Source of the DNA: Gordonia aichiensis NBRC 108223
GTDB taxonomy: Bacteria > Actinomycetota > Actinomycetes > Mycobacteriales > Mycobacteriaceae
NCBI RefSeq assembly: GCF_000332975.1
Contig: NZ_BANR01000012.1
Coordinates: 1-64,000, forward strand
Reading direction: 5' to 3'
DNA: 64,000 nucleotides
Position numbers and translations under genes: made by a program. Every line of letters begins with the position of its first letter. Position 1 is the stretch's first letter. The notes below the pieces were generated by a model. It was not told where the DNA came from. It did not search any database and saw only the letters and a program-made list of their open reading frames with translations. Shown here in pieces: positions 44,861 through 54,095 of this stretch.

Positions 44861-46702
44861 TCACGCTGCGACGACGGACTCGCCGCTGGAGAGCAGTCGC
44901 GCGTAACGCCCACCACGAGCGAGCAGTTCGGAATGTGTTCCCACCTCGGCGATACGACCGTGGTCGAGTACGACGATCTGGTCGGCATCAGCGATCGTGG
45001 ACAACCGGTGGGCAATCGTGATGGTCGTTCGGCCCTCGCTGGCGGCGTCGACCGCGGCCTGCACGGCACGCTCGGTCTCGTTGTCCAGTGCACTCGTCGC
45101 CTCGTCGAGCACGAGGATTCGTGGATCACGGAGCAGCGTGCGCGCCAGCGCGATTCGCTGCTTCTCGCCGCCGGAGAACCGATGCCCGCGGGCGCCGACG
45201 AGGGTGTCGTATCCGTCGGGCAGTGCGGCGATGAGGTCGTGGACCTGCGCGGCCCGCGCTGCCTGCTCGATCTGCTCATCGGTAGCATCGGGTCGGGCAT
45301 GACGCAGATTGTCGCGAATACTCGCGTGCAGCAGGTAGGTCTCCTGTGAGACGACGCCCACGATGGACGCGAGATCGCCTAGTGCGATGTCTCGCACATC
45401 GACACCGTCGATCCTGACCGACCCCGAGTCGACGTCGTGTAGCCGAGACACGAGTGACGCCAGAGTGGTCTTCCCCGAACCGGTTTCGCCGACCAGCGCA
45501 AGCGACCCGCCCGCAGGAAGATCGATGTCGATGTGGTGCAACGCATCCGCCGCTGCGCCCTCGTATCGGAACGACACGTCGTCGAAACGGACTGCTCCGC
45601 GCGGCTCCGACAGCGGCACCGGATGTTCGGGTTCGCCGATGGTGACCGGTAGGTCGAGGTACTCGAAAATCCGGCTGAACAGGGCCAGCGAGCTGGTGAT
45701 GCTGACACCGACGTCGAGCAGACTCATCAAGGGCCGGAACAGGGTTGCCTGCAGACCGGTGAACGCCACCAACGTGCCGATCGTCATACCGCCCGAGGTG
45801 GCGGGAAGTCCGGCGACAAGATAGAGCAGCGCAGGAATTGTGGCGAAGATGATGTTCATCGTCGCCATCCGCCAGCGGCCCGACAGCTGGGAGCGCACCT
45901 CGAGATCGACGAGGGTGTGCGAGGTGTCGGTGAACCGCTGTGCCAGAGCGGGTCCTGCGCCGAGTGTCTTCGCCAGTTGGATACCGCCGATCGACAGCGA
46001 CTCCTCGATCTGGGTCTGCATGTCGGCGAGTGTGCGTTGACGCCTCGCGGTGATCTCGCGCCGCATCCTCGCGACCTGCCGGGTCAGCCAGATCGCGGGA
46101 GGGAGCACGATGAGCGAGAGCAGTGACAACTGCCAACTCAGTACGACCATGGCGACGACGGTGCCCACGACGGTGGTGAGATTGGCGGCCACCGATGTCG
46201 CGGTCGTGGTGACGACCGTCTGCATCCCACCGATGTCATTGGTCAGGCGGCTCTGGACCTCCCCACCACGGGTGCGGGTGAAGAAGCCGAGGGACTGGCG
46301 CTGAAGATGGGTGAACACCCGGGTACGCAGGTCGTGCATCACCTTCTGCCCGACGGACGTCGAGATCCACGTCTGCAGTACACCGAGGACCGAGCTGGCG
46401 ACGGCGATGCCGATCATCGCGACCACTGCCCACACGAGCAGGGTCACATCACGCTGCGGAATCGCGTGGTCGATGACCTCGCGCACGAGGAACGGGGTGG
46501 CGAGTGTGATGATCGACGATGCGACGATCAGGAGCATCACGACCGCGATGCGCAGTCGATATGCGGAGAACAAAGCAGCAACGCGACGCAAGCTGACGGG
46601 CCGCTCGTCGAGTTGAATCCGGTCGGCCGGATCGGAGCGGGCTGGTCCGCGACCGCCTGTGCCCGGGGGCGCCATGGTGTGGGGGCTCGTCAGACGAACC
46701 AC
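44861..46702 (-). CDS. ABC exporter, fused membrane and ATPase domains (multidrug type)
   Basis: About 613 residues; GTG 46702 is taken, but ATG 46675 is possible and neither has a well-spaced ribosome-binding site. An N-terminal six-helix domain (from SAYRLRIAVVMLLIVASS) is followed by an ATPase with GETGSGKTT, the Q-loop VSQETYL, signature FSGGEKQR, LVLDEATSALD and AHRLST. It is a homodimeric or half transporter of the MsbA/LmrA kind. The divergent MarR gene and two operator palindromes between them indicate drug- or lipid-responsive control. Confidence 0.9.
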   Translation of the reverse strand: MVRLTSPHTMAPPGTGGRGPARSDPADRIQLDERPVSLRRVAALFSAYRLRIAVVMLLIVASSIITLATPFLVREVIDHAIPQRDVTLLVWAVVAMIGIAVASSVLGVLQTWISTSVGQKVMHDLRTRVFTHLQRQSLGFFTRTRGGEVQSRLTNDIGGMQTVVTTTATSVAANLTTVVGTVVAMVVLSWQLSLLSLIVLPPAIWLTRQVARMRREITARRQRTLADMQTQIEESLSIGGIQLAKTLGAGPALAQRFTDTSHTLVDLEVRSQLSGRWRMATMNIIFATIPALLYLVAGLPATSGGMTIGTLVAFTGLQATLFRPLMSLLDVGVSITSSLALFSRIFEYLDLPVTIGEPEHPVPLSEPRGAVRFDDVSFRYEGAAADALHHIDIDLPAGGSLALVGETGSGKTTLASLVSRLHDVDSGSVRIDGVDVRDIALGDLASIVGVVSQETYLLHASIRDNLRHARPDATDEQIEQAARAAQVHDLIAALPDGYDTLVGARGHRFSGGEKQRIALARTLLRDPRILVLDEATSALDNETERAVQAAVDAASEGRTTITIAHRLSTIADADQIVVLDHGRIAEVGTHSELLARGGRYARLLSSGESVVAA

Positions 46703-46722
46703 CCCCTTTCACAAAGATGTAG

Positions 46723-46735
46723 TGAGGTTTCCTCA
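46723..46735. promoter_or_regulatory. MarR operator, copy 1
   Basis: TGAGG-TTT-CCTCA palindrome in the divergent promoter of the ABC exporter and the MarR gene. Its centre is 31 bp (three helical turns) from copy 2. Confidence 0.7.
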
Positions 46736-46753
46736 GCAAGTGTAACCGATTAT

Positions 46754-46766
46754 TGAGGTAACCTCA
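46754..46766. promoter_or_regulatory. MarR operator, copy 2
   Basis: TGAGGT-A-ACCTCA, a perfect palindrome ending 5 bp before the MarR start codon. It would block transcription of both divergent genes or overlap a leaderless start. Confidence 0.7.
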
Positions 46767-46771
46767 TCTAC

Positions 46772-47281
46772 ATGCGTTCCGACTCCGCCGACCGTGAACC
46801 CGAATCACTGCGTGACCTCGTGATGTCGACGGCGCGCGGTCTGCGACATCGATGGTTCGACGCACTGCAGCCGTGGCAACTGTCCCCGCACGAGGTGCGG
46901 GCACTGCGCGTGGTCGCGCGTCACGAGAACACGGAGGCCGACGAGCCCCCGCGCCTCGGAGACATCGCCCGCGACCTGCGTATCGCACCTCGTTCGGCGA
47001 CCGAGGTGATCGACCGGCTCGAGCAGCGCGGCTTCGCGCACAGCGCGCCCGACGAGAGGGACCGACGCGCGCGCTGCGTCTGCCTCACCGAAGAAGGTCG
47101 ACGCGTGCTCGCCGATCTGAGGGAGGCACAGGACGCCGACGCAGCAGACTTCTTCGCGGTCCTCACCGACGTCGAGCGCACCCAGCTCGCCGACGTGCTG
47201 CGACGACTCAACACCGCCCATGCCGACGACTCGATCTCCACCGGCGGCGATCGCCGCGGCACGACGTCGCGGAGTCGCTGA
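46772..47281 (+). CDS. MarR-family regulator of the divergent ABC exporter
   Basis: 169 residues from ATG 46772; no ribosome-binding site, so possibly a leaderless message. Winged-helix features are LSPHEVRALRVVARHE, LGDIARDLRIAPRSATEVIDRLEQ and the wing DERDRRARCVCLTEEG. The C-terminal helix is present. It is likely a ligand-responsive repressor of itself and the exporter through the two palindromes. Its stop is immediately adjacent to that of the convergent acyl-CoA carboxylase gene. Confidence 0.9.
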   Translation: MRSDSADREPESLRDLVMSTARGLRHRWFDALQPWQLSPHEVRALRVVARHENTEADEPPRLGDIARDLRIAPRSATEVIDRLEQRGFAHSAPDERDRRARCVCLTEEGRRVLADLREAQDADAADFFAVLTDVERTQLADVLRRLNTAHADDSISTGGDRRGTTSRSR

Positions 47282-50200
47282 TCAGCTCAGCGCGGCACGA
47301 TCACGTCCGAGCTGGCGAATCCACACGCGCGAATCGGCGGGGTCGATCACGTCGTCGAGTTCGAACGTCGTGGCCGAGTGCAGTGCTTTCCCGTGCTCGT
47401 ATGCCTTGGCGAGCAACTCGTCGAACAACTTCTCGCGCGCGGCCGGATCGACTACGGCCTCGAGTTCTTTGCGGAATCCCAGACGCACCGAGCCCTCCAG
47501 TCCCATCGGCCCGATCTCGCCGGTCGGCCACGCGACCGTGAACTCGGGCGCATGGAATGATCCTCCCGCCATCGCCATGGCGCCGAGACCGTAGCCCTTG
47601 CGCAGGATGATGGTGCCGAAAGGGACGGTCAACCGTGCTCCCGCGACGAACATCCGCGAGAACCTGCGTACCGTCGCGTCTGCTTCTGAATCGGGACCGA
47701 CCATGAATCCCGGAGTGTCGCAGAGGGTCACGACAGGGAGTCGATGCGCTTCGCACAGTTCCAGGAAGTCGACGGCCTTGTCGGCGGCTTCGGCATCGAT
47801 CGCGCCACCGAGGTGTGCCGTCGAGTTGGCGAGCACTCCGTACGCGACGCCTTCGACTCGGATGAGCGCGGTGACGACGCCGAGCCCGTAGTCTGCGCGC
47901 AGTTCCAGCGTCGAGTCGATATCGGCGATAGAGGCGATCGCATCGCGAACATCGTAGGCGCGCAGCCGATTCTCGGGTACGACGTGGCGGGATAGTCGGG
48001 TGTCGGGGGCTGTCCAGTCCGTGCTGTCGCCCTGAAAGTATCCGAGGTAGCGCCGTGCGAGGTCGACGGCGTCGGCTTCGTTGCGGGCAGCGATGTGGAC
48101 CACGCCGTTGCGTCGCTGCAACTCGAGGGGGCCGATGTCTTCGGGCGCGAAGACCCCGAGTCCTCCGCCCTCGACCATCGCGGGTCCGCCCATTCCGATG
48201 TTCGCATCGGGTGTGGCAATGAGAACGTCGCACGCACCGGCAAGTGCCGCGTTGCCCGCGAAGCACCGCCCGGATACCACCGCGATCGTCGGGACGCGCC
48301 CGCGGAGTGCCGCCATCTCGCGAAAAGTATTGAGCTCCAGACCTGCTGCGCCGTTGGCATCGGTGTCACCGGGGCGCCCACCGCCGCCTTCGGCGAAGAT
48401 CACCAACGGAATGTTCTTGGTCTTGGCGAGCTCGATCAGGCGATCGGTTTTGGCATGATTGCGCATACCCTGCGTTCCGGCGAGAACGGTGTAGTCGTAG
48501 GAGATCACCACCGCTTGCGCAGCGGAGGCACCCACCCGATCGGCTCCGATGGTCGCGACGCCACCGACGAGGCCGTCCGCCGGGGTGTTCGCCACGAGGT
48601 CTTCCTCAGTTCTTCTGGTGCGTTGCGCCGCCAACGCCAGTGCGCCGTACTCGACGAAACTTCCATCGTCGACGAGGTCGGCGATGTTCTCCCGCGCCGT
48701 GCGTCGCCCGATCCGGTGGCGTTTGTCGACGGCCGCCGGGCGGGCCGCGTCACGCGTGATCTGGTGCCGTGCATGTATTTCGGCAAGGTCGGGACGAATA
48801 TGGTCCGGGTCGACCGGCTCGGTCTCCTCGACGTCGGCGTCGACAGCGATGACAGCGATCACGGCGAGCGGCTGGCCGGTCACGACCGCGTCGCCCGGGC
48901 CGACGAGCGCACGCACCAGCATCGACGACGTCGGCACCGACACCGTGTGCTGCATCTTCATCGCCTCGAGCACGGCAAGCGCAATGCCCGGCGCGGCAGA
49001 GGTGTTCGGCTGCGCAACCTCGACCACGACGCCCGACATGGGTGCCACGAGGAGTTCCTCGCCATCGGCGAGGGCCACGTCGACGACGGGCGCGGTCACG
49101 GCATCGTCGGTGGCCGCATCCGACGACGCCGAAGCAGCATCGAATTCCGCTGCACGCTCGATCAATTCGCCGAGGTGCTCACCGAGGTATCCGGTGGTGA
49201 CCGGCCCGGCGTCGAACTCTTTGTCATTGAGGATCGCGCGTAGAAGCCCGATGTTGGTTGCGACGCCGTCGATCACGAACTCGGCCAGCGCGTCGGAGAC
49301 CTTGCGGATCGCCACGCTGACCTCGCCGCGGGCGGTGTGCCCGATCACCTTCGCGAGCAGCGAATCGTAGCGCGGGCTCGTCGTCAGTCCGGGACGCCCG
49401 AATGTGTCGACCCGCACTCCCGGCCCTGTCGGAGCGGAGAACGAGCGCAGGGTTCCCGACTGCGCGACCGTCGTGCCGTCTGCGGCGGTGGTCTCCATGT
49501 TGACGCGGGCCTGGATGGCGATCCCGGCGGCATGCGCGGGCACGCCGTCCACCGTCTCGCCGTCGGAAGAAGTGATTCCACTCGGGAGACCGAGAGCGTC
49601 GTAGTCCGCACCACCGGCGATGGCGAGGCCTATTCCGACGAGATCGCAGCCGGTGACTTCTTCGGTGACGGTGTGCTCGACCTGGATACGCGGATTCACT
49701 TCGAGGAAAACGAATCGGTTGTCGGTGACGAGGAACTCGACCGTCGCCAGGCCGCGATAGTCGTTGGCCGCGCAGAGCACAGCTGCTGCGGACTGCAGGC
49801 CGACCCGCATGGCATCGGGGATCTGCTGGGCCGGCGCGATCTCGATGAGCTTCTGATGGCGGCGCTGAACACTGCAGTCACGATCACCGAGCGCGAGTGC
49901 TGTTGTGCCAGATCCCGTCCCGGCAGCGACTACTTGCACTTCGACGTGGCGGGCCGAACCGCAGAGTTCTTCGGCGAACAACTCGGAATTGCCGAACCCC
50001 GCGGCGGCCTCTGCGGCACACACCCTCATCGCGTCGGCGATCCCCGCAGGGTCACGTACCTCTCGCATACCCCGTCCACCGCCACCGGCGACGGCCTTGA
50101 TCATGATCCCTGCGGGATGCGCGGCGAGCAGCGCAGCAACCTGTGCCTCGTCGACTCCGGTCGTCGTTGCGTCGAGCACCGGTACACCTGCGTTCACAGC

Positions 50201-50566
50201 CGCCTGCCGAGCGGACGCCTTGTCGCCGAACATCTCGAGAACCGCTGCGGACGGGCCGACGAACCGCAGACCCGCGTCTGCGCAGGCACGCGCGAGACGT
50301 GGGTCCTCACTGAGGAATCCGTATCCGGGGTGGACCAGGTCGGCACTGGTCCTTCGTGCTGCGGCGACGATCGCGTCGACGTCGAGGTATGCCAGCGGAC
50401 CGACTCCGTCGAGCGCAACCGCGGTGTCTGCGGCCGCGACATGCGGCAGTCCGATGTCGTCGGCCGCATACACCGCAACGGTACGATAGCCGAGCTCGCG
50501 GGCCGTACGAATGATGCGGAGTGCGATCTCGCCACGATTGGCAACCATCACCGTCGTCGAATTCAT
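47282..50566 (-). CDS. Single-chain biotin-dependent acyl-CoA carboxylase (BC-BCCP-CT)
   Basis: 1094 residues from ATG 50566, overlapping the stop of the upstream ligase gene (ATGA). Domains in order: biotin carboxylase (about 1-450; VANRGEIALRIIRTA, KAVAGGGGRGMREV, FLEVNPRIQVEHTVTEE), biotin carboxyl carrier with biotinylated Lys537 in EAMKM, and carboxyltransferase (about 600-1094; GFMVGPDSEADATVRRFSR, GYGLGAMAMAGGSF). All three activities on one chain resemble the long-chain acyl-CoA carboxylases of mycobacteria. It makes a malonyl- or methylmalonyl-type CoA from a substrate probably activated by the coupled ligase. Confidence 0.9.
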   Translation of the reverse strand: MNSTTVMVANRGEIALRIIRTARELGYRTVAVYAADDIGLPHVAAADTAVALDGVGPLAYLDVDAIVAAARRTSADLVHPGYGFLSEDPRLARACADAGLRFVGPSAAVLEMFGDKASARQAAVNAGVPVLDATTTGVDEAQVAALLAAHPAGIMIKAVAGGGGRGMREVRDPAGIADAMRVCAAEAAAGFGNSELFAEELCGSARHVEVQVVAAGTGSGTTALALGDRDCSVQRRHQKLIEIAPAQQIPDAMRVGLQSAAAVLCAANDYRGLATVEFLVTDNRFVFLEVNPRIQVEHTVTEEVTGCDLVGIGLAIAGGADYDALGLPSGITSSDGETVDGVPAHAAGIAIQARVNMETTAADGTTVAQSGTLRSFSAPTGPGVRVDTFGRPGLTTSPRYDSLLAKVIGHTARGEVSVAIRKVSDALAEFVIDGVATNIGLLRAILNDKEFDAGPVTTGYLGEHLGELIERAAEFDAASASSDAATDDAVTAPVVDVALADGEELLVAPMSGVVVEVAQPNTSAAPGIALAVLEAMKMQHTVSVPTSSMLVRALVGPGDAVVTGQPLAVIAVIAVDADVEETEPVDPDHIRPDLAEIHARHQITRDAARPAAVDKRHRIGRRTARENIADLVDDGSFVEYGALALAAQRTRRTEEDLVANTPADGLVGGVATIGADRVGASAAQAVVISYDYTVLAGTQGMRNHAKTDRLIELAKTKNIPLVIFAEGGGGRPGDTDANGAAGLELNTFREMAALRGRVPTIAVVSGRCFAGNAALAGACDVLIATPDANIGMGGPAMVEGGGLGVFAPEDIGPLELQRRNGVVHIAARNEADAVDLARRYLGYFQGDSTDWTAPDTRLSRHVVPENRLRAYDVRDAIASIADIDSTLELRADYGLGVVTALIRVEGVAYGVLANSTAHLGGAIDAEAADKAVDFLELCEAHRLPVVTLCDTPGFMVGPDSEADATVRRFSRMFVAGARLTVPFGTIILRKGYGLGAMAMAGGSFHAPEFTVAWPTGEIGPMGLEGSVRLGFRKELEAVVDPAAREKLFDELLAKAYEHGKALHSATTFELDDVIDPADSRVWIRQLGRDRAALS

Positions 50567-52305
50567 GCCCTGCCTGCCTTCGTCGCCGAGTTCACCTTCG
50601 AGAACAGGTCGCCCTTGCGCACCTTGCCGGTTGCGGTCATCGGCAGGTGCGCGATGATCTCGATCTCCGGCACCTTGTAGCCTGCCATGTTCTCCCGCGC
50701 CCACGCGACGATCTCGTCCGCCGACACCGTGTGGGCACCATTCACCTCGACGAAGGCGAAGGCGACCTGGCCGCGACGCGGGTCGGGCTTGGGTACCACT
50801 GCGGCCTTGTCGACGGCGGGGTGAAGCATCAGCAGCGATTCCACCTCCGAGGGGAAGACGCTCATACCGTTCGTCTTGATCATCTCTTTGTTGCGTGCCA
50901 GGTAGTGCAGCGCTCCCCGATCACTGAGCTTGCCGAAATCCCCTGTCTGCAACCATCCGTCACGCAACGCCGACGCCGTCGCCTCCGGGTTGTTGTGATA
51001 GCTCCGCATCACCGAAGGGCTACGCACGATGATCTGCCCTTCGTCGCCGAGCGGAACCGGCGCACCGTCGTCGTCGACGATCAGGATGTCCGTGCCAGGA
51101 ACCGGGAACCCGCAGAACACCGGATCGCCCTTCAGGTCGTAGTCGTCGGAATCGAAACCGAGCGTGATGGTGTCTGCGGTGTGCGTCTCTGTCATCCCGT
51201 AGCTGCCTTCGCGCAACGTGTTTCCGGTTGCCTCGCGCCACGCCGCACGGATCGTCGCGTCCAGTTTCGACACGAACGACACCGCAAGCGGATTCACCAG
51301 CGATGTCAGGTCCCGCCTCGGAAAGTCCTCGCGTGCCATCACTTCGAGGTAGTTGTCGACGGTGCCTACCATGGTGTCGACGTCGTAGCCTTCGATGCCG
51401 TCGAGAACGGCGTCCGCATCCCACCGAGTCAACAGCACCACGGTGCCTCCGTTCACCAGTGGTACAAGAATCCCGGAATCCTCACCGGCGATCCAGAAGA
51501 CGGGCAGGAACACCAACGACGCCGACCGCTGTGCGCCGACCTGGTGCCCCATCGCGACCGTTGCCGTTGCCGCTGTGTAGAGCATGTGCGCCTGGGTGTG
51601 TTCGCAGCCCTTCGGCATGCCCGTCGTACCGCCGGTGTAGTTCAGCGCGGCAAGGGCATCCGGGTCAACCGGAGGGAAGTCGACCGGGGCGGGCGTCGCG
51701 GTGATCGTGGCCCAGTCGGTAGCGACATCTGAGATGACGAACGGCGCATGCGGCGCAGGCCCCTCGAGCATGTCGGCCATGTCGGTGGTCGCGACGACGC
51801 GTACCGACGTTCGTGCGCGCACCGACTCGACGAGGTCGACGAGCGCCGGATGCGTCAGCACCACCACCACTCCGGCGTCTGCGAGCTCGTGGGCGAGTTC
51901 GTGTTCACGCAGCATCGGATTGACCGGAACGTGCACCGCCCCGAGCTTGAGGATCCCGAGCATCGCGATGTGGAATTGCGGACAGTTGCCGAGGTAGAGG
52001 CCGACACGCTCCCCTGCACCGACCCCCTGTGCGCGCAGCCAGCCTGCAACCGCGTCGGACAACACGTCGTACTCGGCGTAGGTGACCTCGCGCCCGTAGA
52101 AGGAGATCGCCACCGTGTCGGGCGTCGTGGCCGCCCAGTGCCGCAAGTAGTCGACAATTCCGCCGCCGTCGATGGGTAGGTGCACCTCACGCGGTACCTG
52201 GGCGGGCCAGTGATCACTCTGCACGCGGGAGACGGCCTCGAGTGCACTCTCCAGCGCGGCGTTGGACGCTGGAGACGATGCCGGGGATGCAGACAGATTC
52301 GTCAT
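50563..52305 (-). CDS. Acyl-CoA ligase coupled to the carboxylase
   Basis: 580 residues from ATG 52305 (GGAGGAGA upstream). ANL motifs are LNYTGGTTGMPKGCEHT, EGSYGMTETHT, WLQTGDFGKLSD, KEMIKTNGMSVFPSEVESLL and TGKVRKGDLF. The P-loop has Gly-Gly instead of Ser-Gly in TSGTT. It is translationally coupled to the single-chain carboxylase, so the product CoA ester is probably the carboxylase substrate. Confidence 0.88.
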   Translation of the reverse strand: MTNLSASPASSPASNAALESALEAVSRVQSDHWPAQVPREVHLPIDGGGIVDYLRHWAATTPDTVAISFYGREVTYAEYDVLSDAVAGWLRAQGVGAGERVGLYLGNCPQFHIAMLGILKLGAVHVPVNPMLREHELAHELADAGVVVVLTHPALVDLVESVRARTSVRVVATTDMADMLEGPAPHAPFVISDVATDWATITATPAPVDFPPVDPDALAALNYTGGTTGMPKGCEHTQAHMLYTAATATVAMGHQVGAQRSASLVFLPVFWIAGEDSGILVPLVNGGTVVLLTRWDADAVLDGIEGYDVDTMVGTVDNYLEVMAREDFPRRDLTSLVNPLAVSFVSKLDATIRAAWREATGNTLREGSYGMTETHTADTITLGFDSDDYDLKGDPVFCGFPVPGTDILIVDDDGAPVPLGDEGQIIVRSPSVMRSYHNNPEATASALRDGWLQTGDFGKLSDRGALHYLARNKEMIKTNGMSVFPSEVESLLMLHPAVDKAAVVPKPDPRRGQVAFAFVEVNGAHTVSADEIVAWARENMAGYKVPEIEIIAHLPMTATGKVRKGDLFSKVNSATKAGRA

Positions 52306-52380
52306 GACATCTCCTCCTTCTCTATCGGGCGCTGTGACACCTGCGTCGATCACTCGAATGGGAGTAGTCGAGGCGGGTGA

Positions 52381-52545
52381 TGCTCAGACGGGCCGCACCG
52401 TCGAGGTTCTGCTGGAGGTCGTCGACCATCACGGCAGCAGCCGGGTCGACGCCGAGGCGCTCGCACGCGAGGGCATAGATGCGGCGCGACGGTTTGCGGA
52501 CGCCCACCTCAGATGAGATGGAGTTGAACTTGACCTCATATTCAT
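52381..52545 (-). pseudogene. Remnant of a HAD-superfamily hydrolase
   Basis: A stretch of about 50 residues reads FNSISSEVGVRKPSRRIYALACERL, then VMVDDLQQNLDGAARL, which matches the C-terminal motifs III and IV of phosphatase-like HAD hydrolases (GxRKPdxxIY, DDxxxN). The N-terminal catalytic DxD half and the C-terminal end are missing and the frame is not flanked by plausible starts. It sits between the ligase and MFS genes. Confidence 0.65.
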
Positions 52546-52547
52546 GT
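52528..52547. promoter_or_regulatory. Motif shared with the MFS/desaturase promoter
   Basis: ACTTGACCTCATATTCATGT, 16 of 20 positions identical to the perfect-armed inverted repeat at 54058-54077. It lies upstream of the ligase-carboxylase operon on the minus strand, so one regulator may control both promoters. Confidence 0.5.
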
Positions 52548-52577
52548 TGTAACACACCACACTTTCGGGATACGGCA

Positions 52578-52606
52578 GTGCCCACCTCACACTGTGAGGT
52601 GGACAC
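52578..52606. promoter_or_regulatory. Near-perfect palindrome after the MFS gene
   Basis: CCACCTCACA-C-TGTGAGGTGG, 10-bp perfect arms, with GTG/CAC extending the stem after one mismatch. It lies 22-50 bp beyond the MFS stop. It may be the MFS terminator or an operator for the downstream ligase operon. Confidence 0.55.
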
Positions 52607-52628
52607 CGCTACGACGCAGTCGGGAGCG

Positions 52629-54002
52629 TCAGCCGGCCGCGAGGAGTCCCGGCGTCGCTTGCGCGTCGTCCCGAACGGCTGCCGGATTGGTTTCACGAAG
52701 TCGCCACGCTGACAGAGCGGTGATGATGCCCATCAGCGCGACGAAGGCAGCGACCAGCGTCGTCGTGCCGGTCGCGGCGATCAGCCAGGTCATGACGAAC
52801 GGCGTGGAACCGCTGATGGTGATCGCAGCCAATTGATAGGCCAGCGAAGCGCCGGAGTACCGGACGTGAGGCTCGAACAACTCGCCCATGTAGGCCGCGA
52901 TCGGTCCGTAGGTCATCGATTGGAAGATCGCTGCCACACATACCGCGACGATGAACAACGGCAGCGACGCCGCATTGACCAGCGTGAAGTAGGGGAAAGC
53001 CCACAGCAGGATGCCCACTCCACCGATGATGATGAGCGGACGCCGCCCGATGCGATCCGACAGCGAACCCGCCCATACCGTCACCGGGAGAGAGATGAGG
53101 CAGCTGACCATCGATGCCATCAGCAACTCGTCTCGGTTCATGCCGAGTTCGGCCGTGGCGTAGCTCAGCACACCGGCGATCGAGATGTAGAAGATCGAGT
53201 TGGTCGCGGCCAACAGCCCACACCCGAGCAGGATGGTTCGCCAATGCCGTCGCACGGCCTCGACAAGAGGGGCCTGTGTGACGACCTGTCGCCCCTCGGC
53301 GACCTCCTTCTCGAGGTCCTTGAACTCGTCACTGTCCTCGACACGGGTCTGGATGAAGTAGACGACTGGGAACAGCACCACACTGAGCAGGAACGGAATA
53401 CGCCAACCCCATTGCAGGAAAGCGGAATCCGACACCGCCGAGCTAGACCCCAAGAAGATGAGGTTGCCCAACAGAACACCGCAGGCGACACCCATCTGCC
53501 CGAACGTGCCGGCAAAACCCCGGCGCTTGGGACTCGCCGACTCGGTGAGCAACAGAACAATGCCGCCCCACTGACCACCGCAGGCGAGTCCCTGCACGAA
53601 GCGCAACGTGACCAACAGGATCGGCGCGGCGACTCCGATGACCCCGGCGGTCGGCAAGCAACCGATCAAGAACGTGGCAAGGCCCATCATGAACAGACAG
53701 AACACAACCACTGGCTTTCGACCGAACTTGTCGCCGTAGTGGCCGGCGATCACCCCGCCGATCGGTCGGGCGACGAAGCCTGCCCAGAAGGTACTGAACG
53801 ACAACAGGGTCCCCATGAGCGGCGACGAGTCGGGAAAGAAGATGTGGGGGAACACGAGCGCAGCGGCGGTGCCGTAGAGGAAGAAGTCGTACCACTCGAT
53901 CGAACTTCCCACCAGACCCGCAGCGAGCAGTTTCCGGTGTGCGCGCTTCGTCGACCCTCCTCCACCACCGCCTCCGGCAGCCTCGACAACTTCTGAAGTC
54001 AT
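52629..54002 (-). CDS. MFS metabolite:H+ symporter (MHS family)
   Basis: 457 residues from ATG 54002 (AGGAG 6 nt upstream). Twelve membrane helices; MHS-type landmarks are GLVGSSIEWYDFFLYGTAAALVFP, GGVIAGHYGDKFGRKPVVV, RFVQGLACGGQWGG and GSLSDRIGRRPLIIIGG. The N-terminus has a run of seven glycines. Family members import organic acids such as ketoglutarate, proline or shikimate. Here it may import the acid activated by the downstream ligase-carboxylase operon. Confidence 0.88.
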   Translation of the reverse strand: MTSEVVEAAGGGGGGGSTKRAHRKLLAAGLVGSSIEWYDFFLYGTAAALVFPHIFFPDSSPLMGTLLSFSTFWAGFVARPIGGVIAGHYGDKFGRKPVVVFCLFMMGLATFLIGCLPTAGVIGVAAPILLVTLRFVQGLACGGQWGGIVLLLTESASPKRRGFAGTFGQMGVACGVLLGNLIFLGSSSAVSDSAFLQWGWRIPFLLSVVLFPVVYFIQTRVEDSDEFKDLEKEVAEGRQVVTQAPLVEAVRRHWRTILLGCGLLAATNSIFYISIAGVLSYATAELGMNRDELLMASMVSCLISLPVTVWAGSLSDRIGRRPLIIIGGVGILLWAFPYFTLVNAASLPLFIVAVCVAAIFQSMTYGPIAAYMGELFEPHVRYSGASLAYQLAAITISGSTPFVMTWLIAATGTTTLVAAFVALMGIITALSAWRLRETNPAAVRDDAQATPGLLAAG

Positions 54003-54057
54003 GTGCAACTCCTCTATCGGTGAATCTCTCCGGGCGGATCAGTGCGTTCTCAACCGA

Positions 54058-54077
54058 ACCTGAGTTCATATTCAGGT
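54058..54077. promoter_or_regulatory. Inverted repeat upstream of the MFS gene
   Basis: ACCTGAGTTCATATTCAGGT: perfect 6-bp arms ACCTGA / TCAGGT around GTTCATAT, 56 bp upstream of the MFS start. A related 20-mer lies at 52528-52547. Confidence 0.6.
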
Positions 54078-54095
54078 AGCTCTGGAGTGATGTCA

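Noticed and set aside
48095-51732. Several long plus-strand frames inside the carboxylase and ligase genes
   Set aside because: No family motifs and compositionally mirror the minus-strand genes; the minus strand shows biotin carboxylase and ligase motifs throughout.
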